Shown here piece by piece: positions 63,206 through 64,000 of a stretch of DNA of 64,000 nt. The stretch is taken from positions 2,068,501 through 2,132,500 of the forward strand of contig JAYMNP010000001.1 of the NCBI GenBank assembly GCA_036941025.1. Direction: 5' to 3'. Position 1 is the stretch's first letter. Every line of letters starts with the position of its first letter. The stretch is from Lachnospiraceae bacterium JLR.KK002 (lineage in GTDB: Bacteria > Bacillota > Clostridia > Lachnospirales > Lachnospiraceae). The notes below the pieces were generated by a model, which saw only the letters and a program-made list of their open reading frames with translations, had not been told where the DNA came from and did no database searches. Position numbers and translations under genes: made by a program.

Positions 63206-64000
63206 CTAATAGTTTGGACATCCGTAGCCGTATATTGAACCGCTCCCGACTGGATAGCTCCGCTGTTTGCAGGCGTCCCCAGAGTTGCCCTCCACGGTGT
63301 AGACCGTCCCATTCTCGCATTTTTCCACGATTCCCACATGGTCGATTGAGCCGTTGCTCCCCCAATCAAAGAAAATGAGGTCGCCTGCCTGCGGCTCATA
63401 GTTCTTATCCTGCCATTGCCCTTTGCCCTTGAACCAGTTCACGCCGTCCGAGCAGAGGGAGAATTTCGGGATAATGCCGCTTTCCAGATAGCCGCACTGG
63501 TCGGCACACCACGATGCGAAGCAGGCGCACCATTCCACACGCCCGCCAAAGCCGTACCAGCTCCAATAGGGCTGCCCGCCCTCGTTGCCGAGCTGTGTCA
63601 AAGCAACCTCCACAATGGCTTGGTTTCCTCCGCTTGTAAACGCCCGCCCGTATGGGTAGTAGCGCAGCACATGGGCGGGGTACTGCGTGTCGCCGTATTT
63701 CTCCCAACCGAGCCGCTGTGCCTGCATAGCGGAAAACTCCACCGCATTTGCATAGGAATAGCCGCCGTAGTTGGTCTTTGCCCATGAGATATACCCGTTG
63801 CCGAAGTTGTAGCCCTGCAAGGCGAGCTTGATGCGCTCCATGTCAATCGGGTTCTCCACCTCGGCTGAAATGAGAGCCGCCTTTAATCCCTGCACGCCGC
63901 ACTCGATGGAATATTCGGGGTCTTTGATGCCGTTCGGCTCATGGGGGTATTTCTTGTTGAAGCTCCCCTCCGCCGCCTGCATCGGGTCAAGTCCACGTCC
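63206..64000 (-). CDS. Lysozyme-like/CHAP cell-wall hydrolase of the conjugation module (partial)
   Basis: The frame is open from the right edge; about 264 residues are visible. GRGLDPMQAAEGSFNKKYP and YNFGNGYISWA are the transglycosylase-like lysozyme domain of conjugative transposon hydrolases (Tn916 Orf14 type). The C-terminal domain has EWCACFASWCADQ (Cys) and SIDHVGIVE (His), a CHAP amidase. Such proteins open the wall for the transfer channel. It marks the beginning of the conjugation genes to the right. The N-terminus is outside the window. Confidence 0.92.
   Translation of the reverse strand, partial: GRGLDPMQAAEGSFNKKYPHEPNGIKDPEYSIECGVQGLKAALISAEVENPIDMERIKLALQGYNFGNGYISWAKTNYGGYSYANAVEFSAMQAQRLGWEKYGDTQYPAHVLRYYPYGRAFTSGGNQAIVEVALTQLGNEGGQPYWSWYGFGGRVEWCACFASWCADQCGYLESGIIPKFSLCSDGVNWFKGKGQWQDKNYEPQAGDLIFFDWGSNGSIDHVGIVEKCENGTVYTVEGNSGDACKQRSYPVGSGSIYGYGCPNY

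Noticed and set aside
1..64000. CRISPR arrays, tRNA or rRNA genes, group II introns
   Set aside because: No regularly spaced repeat array, cloverleaf with CCA-end pattern, rRNA core or reverse transcriptase motif was seen on either strand.

Overview
The window looks like a low-GC, Gram-positive gut Clostridium relative, most likely a Lachnospiraceae genome. Supporting signs are a SAM-I riboswitch in front of metK, strong AGGAGG ribosome binding sites, TnpV/TnpX-type mobilizable elements, KTR-type cysteine-rich cargo and a large number of insertion sequences. Almost everything outside about 16.8-24.2 kb is mobile or accessory DNA. All functions are read from motifs and remembered family features; no searches were run.

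Layout. (1) 1-15.0 kb is one end of an integrative mobilizable element, transcribed mostly leftward: a restriction-modification operon (split adenine methylase plus a GIY-YIG/helicase restriction subunit running off the left edge), a TnpV gene, a relaxase with a long overlapping membrane coiled-coil gene, MobC, a hairpin-rich candidate oriT, an array of nine-base repeats, a ParM/ParR-like partition pair, a tyrosine integrase and an excisionase. A divergent repressor with three copies of one operator palindrome and a KAP-type P-loop NTPase complete it. (2) 15.07-16.68 kb is an IS. (3) 16.8-24.2 kb is chromosomal core: guaA, an HD-GYP phosphodiesterase, riboswitch-metK, a MarR regulator and a flavin split-barrel protein, with an IS4-type insertion. 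(4) 24.2-30.2 kb is a pile-up of an IS21 element, an unclassified DDE IS and a second, diverged inverted copy of the first IS.

(5) 30.2-48.4 kb is a defence/toxin-antitoxin region that has been taken apart by insertions. A Panacea-domain antitoxin is translationally coupled to a 273-residue membrane coiled-coil partner that an IS200 element splits. An AbiGi-type abortive-infection gene lost its first codons to a 12.67-kb TnpX-type mobilizable transposon (33457-46127). A DUF4365 gene is split by an IS630 element. In the first two cases removing the insertion restores one open frame exactly. The 12.67-kb transposon carries a large serine recombinase, TnpW-like protein, MobP/MobC, a sigma-like regulator, tandem identical IS110 copies, a TetR-controlled MFS efflux gene with a KTR protein, and TnpV.

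(6) 48.6-64.0 kb is the accessory end of a conjugative transposon. It holds an IS, a compact type I toxin/antisense pair, an RlmD-like C-terminal fragment, a second large serine recombinase, a MazF-type toxin without a visible antitoxin, a second sigma-like gene, an ABC-F ATPase behind an attenuator-like leader with an upstream peptide, a Vex/Vnc-like FtsX transporter plus two-component system whose two promoters share one direct-repeat box, an XRE regulator and the start of the conjugation module (lysozyme/CHAP hydrolase cut by the right edge).

No CRISPR array, tRNA or rRNA gene was seen.
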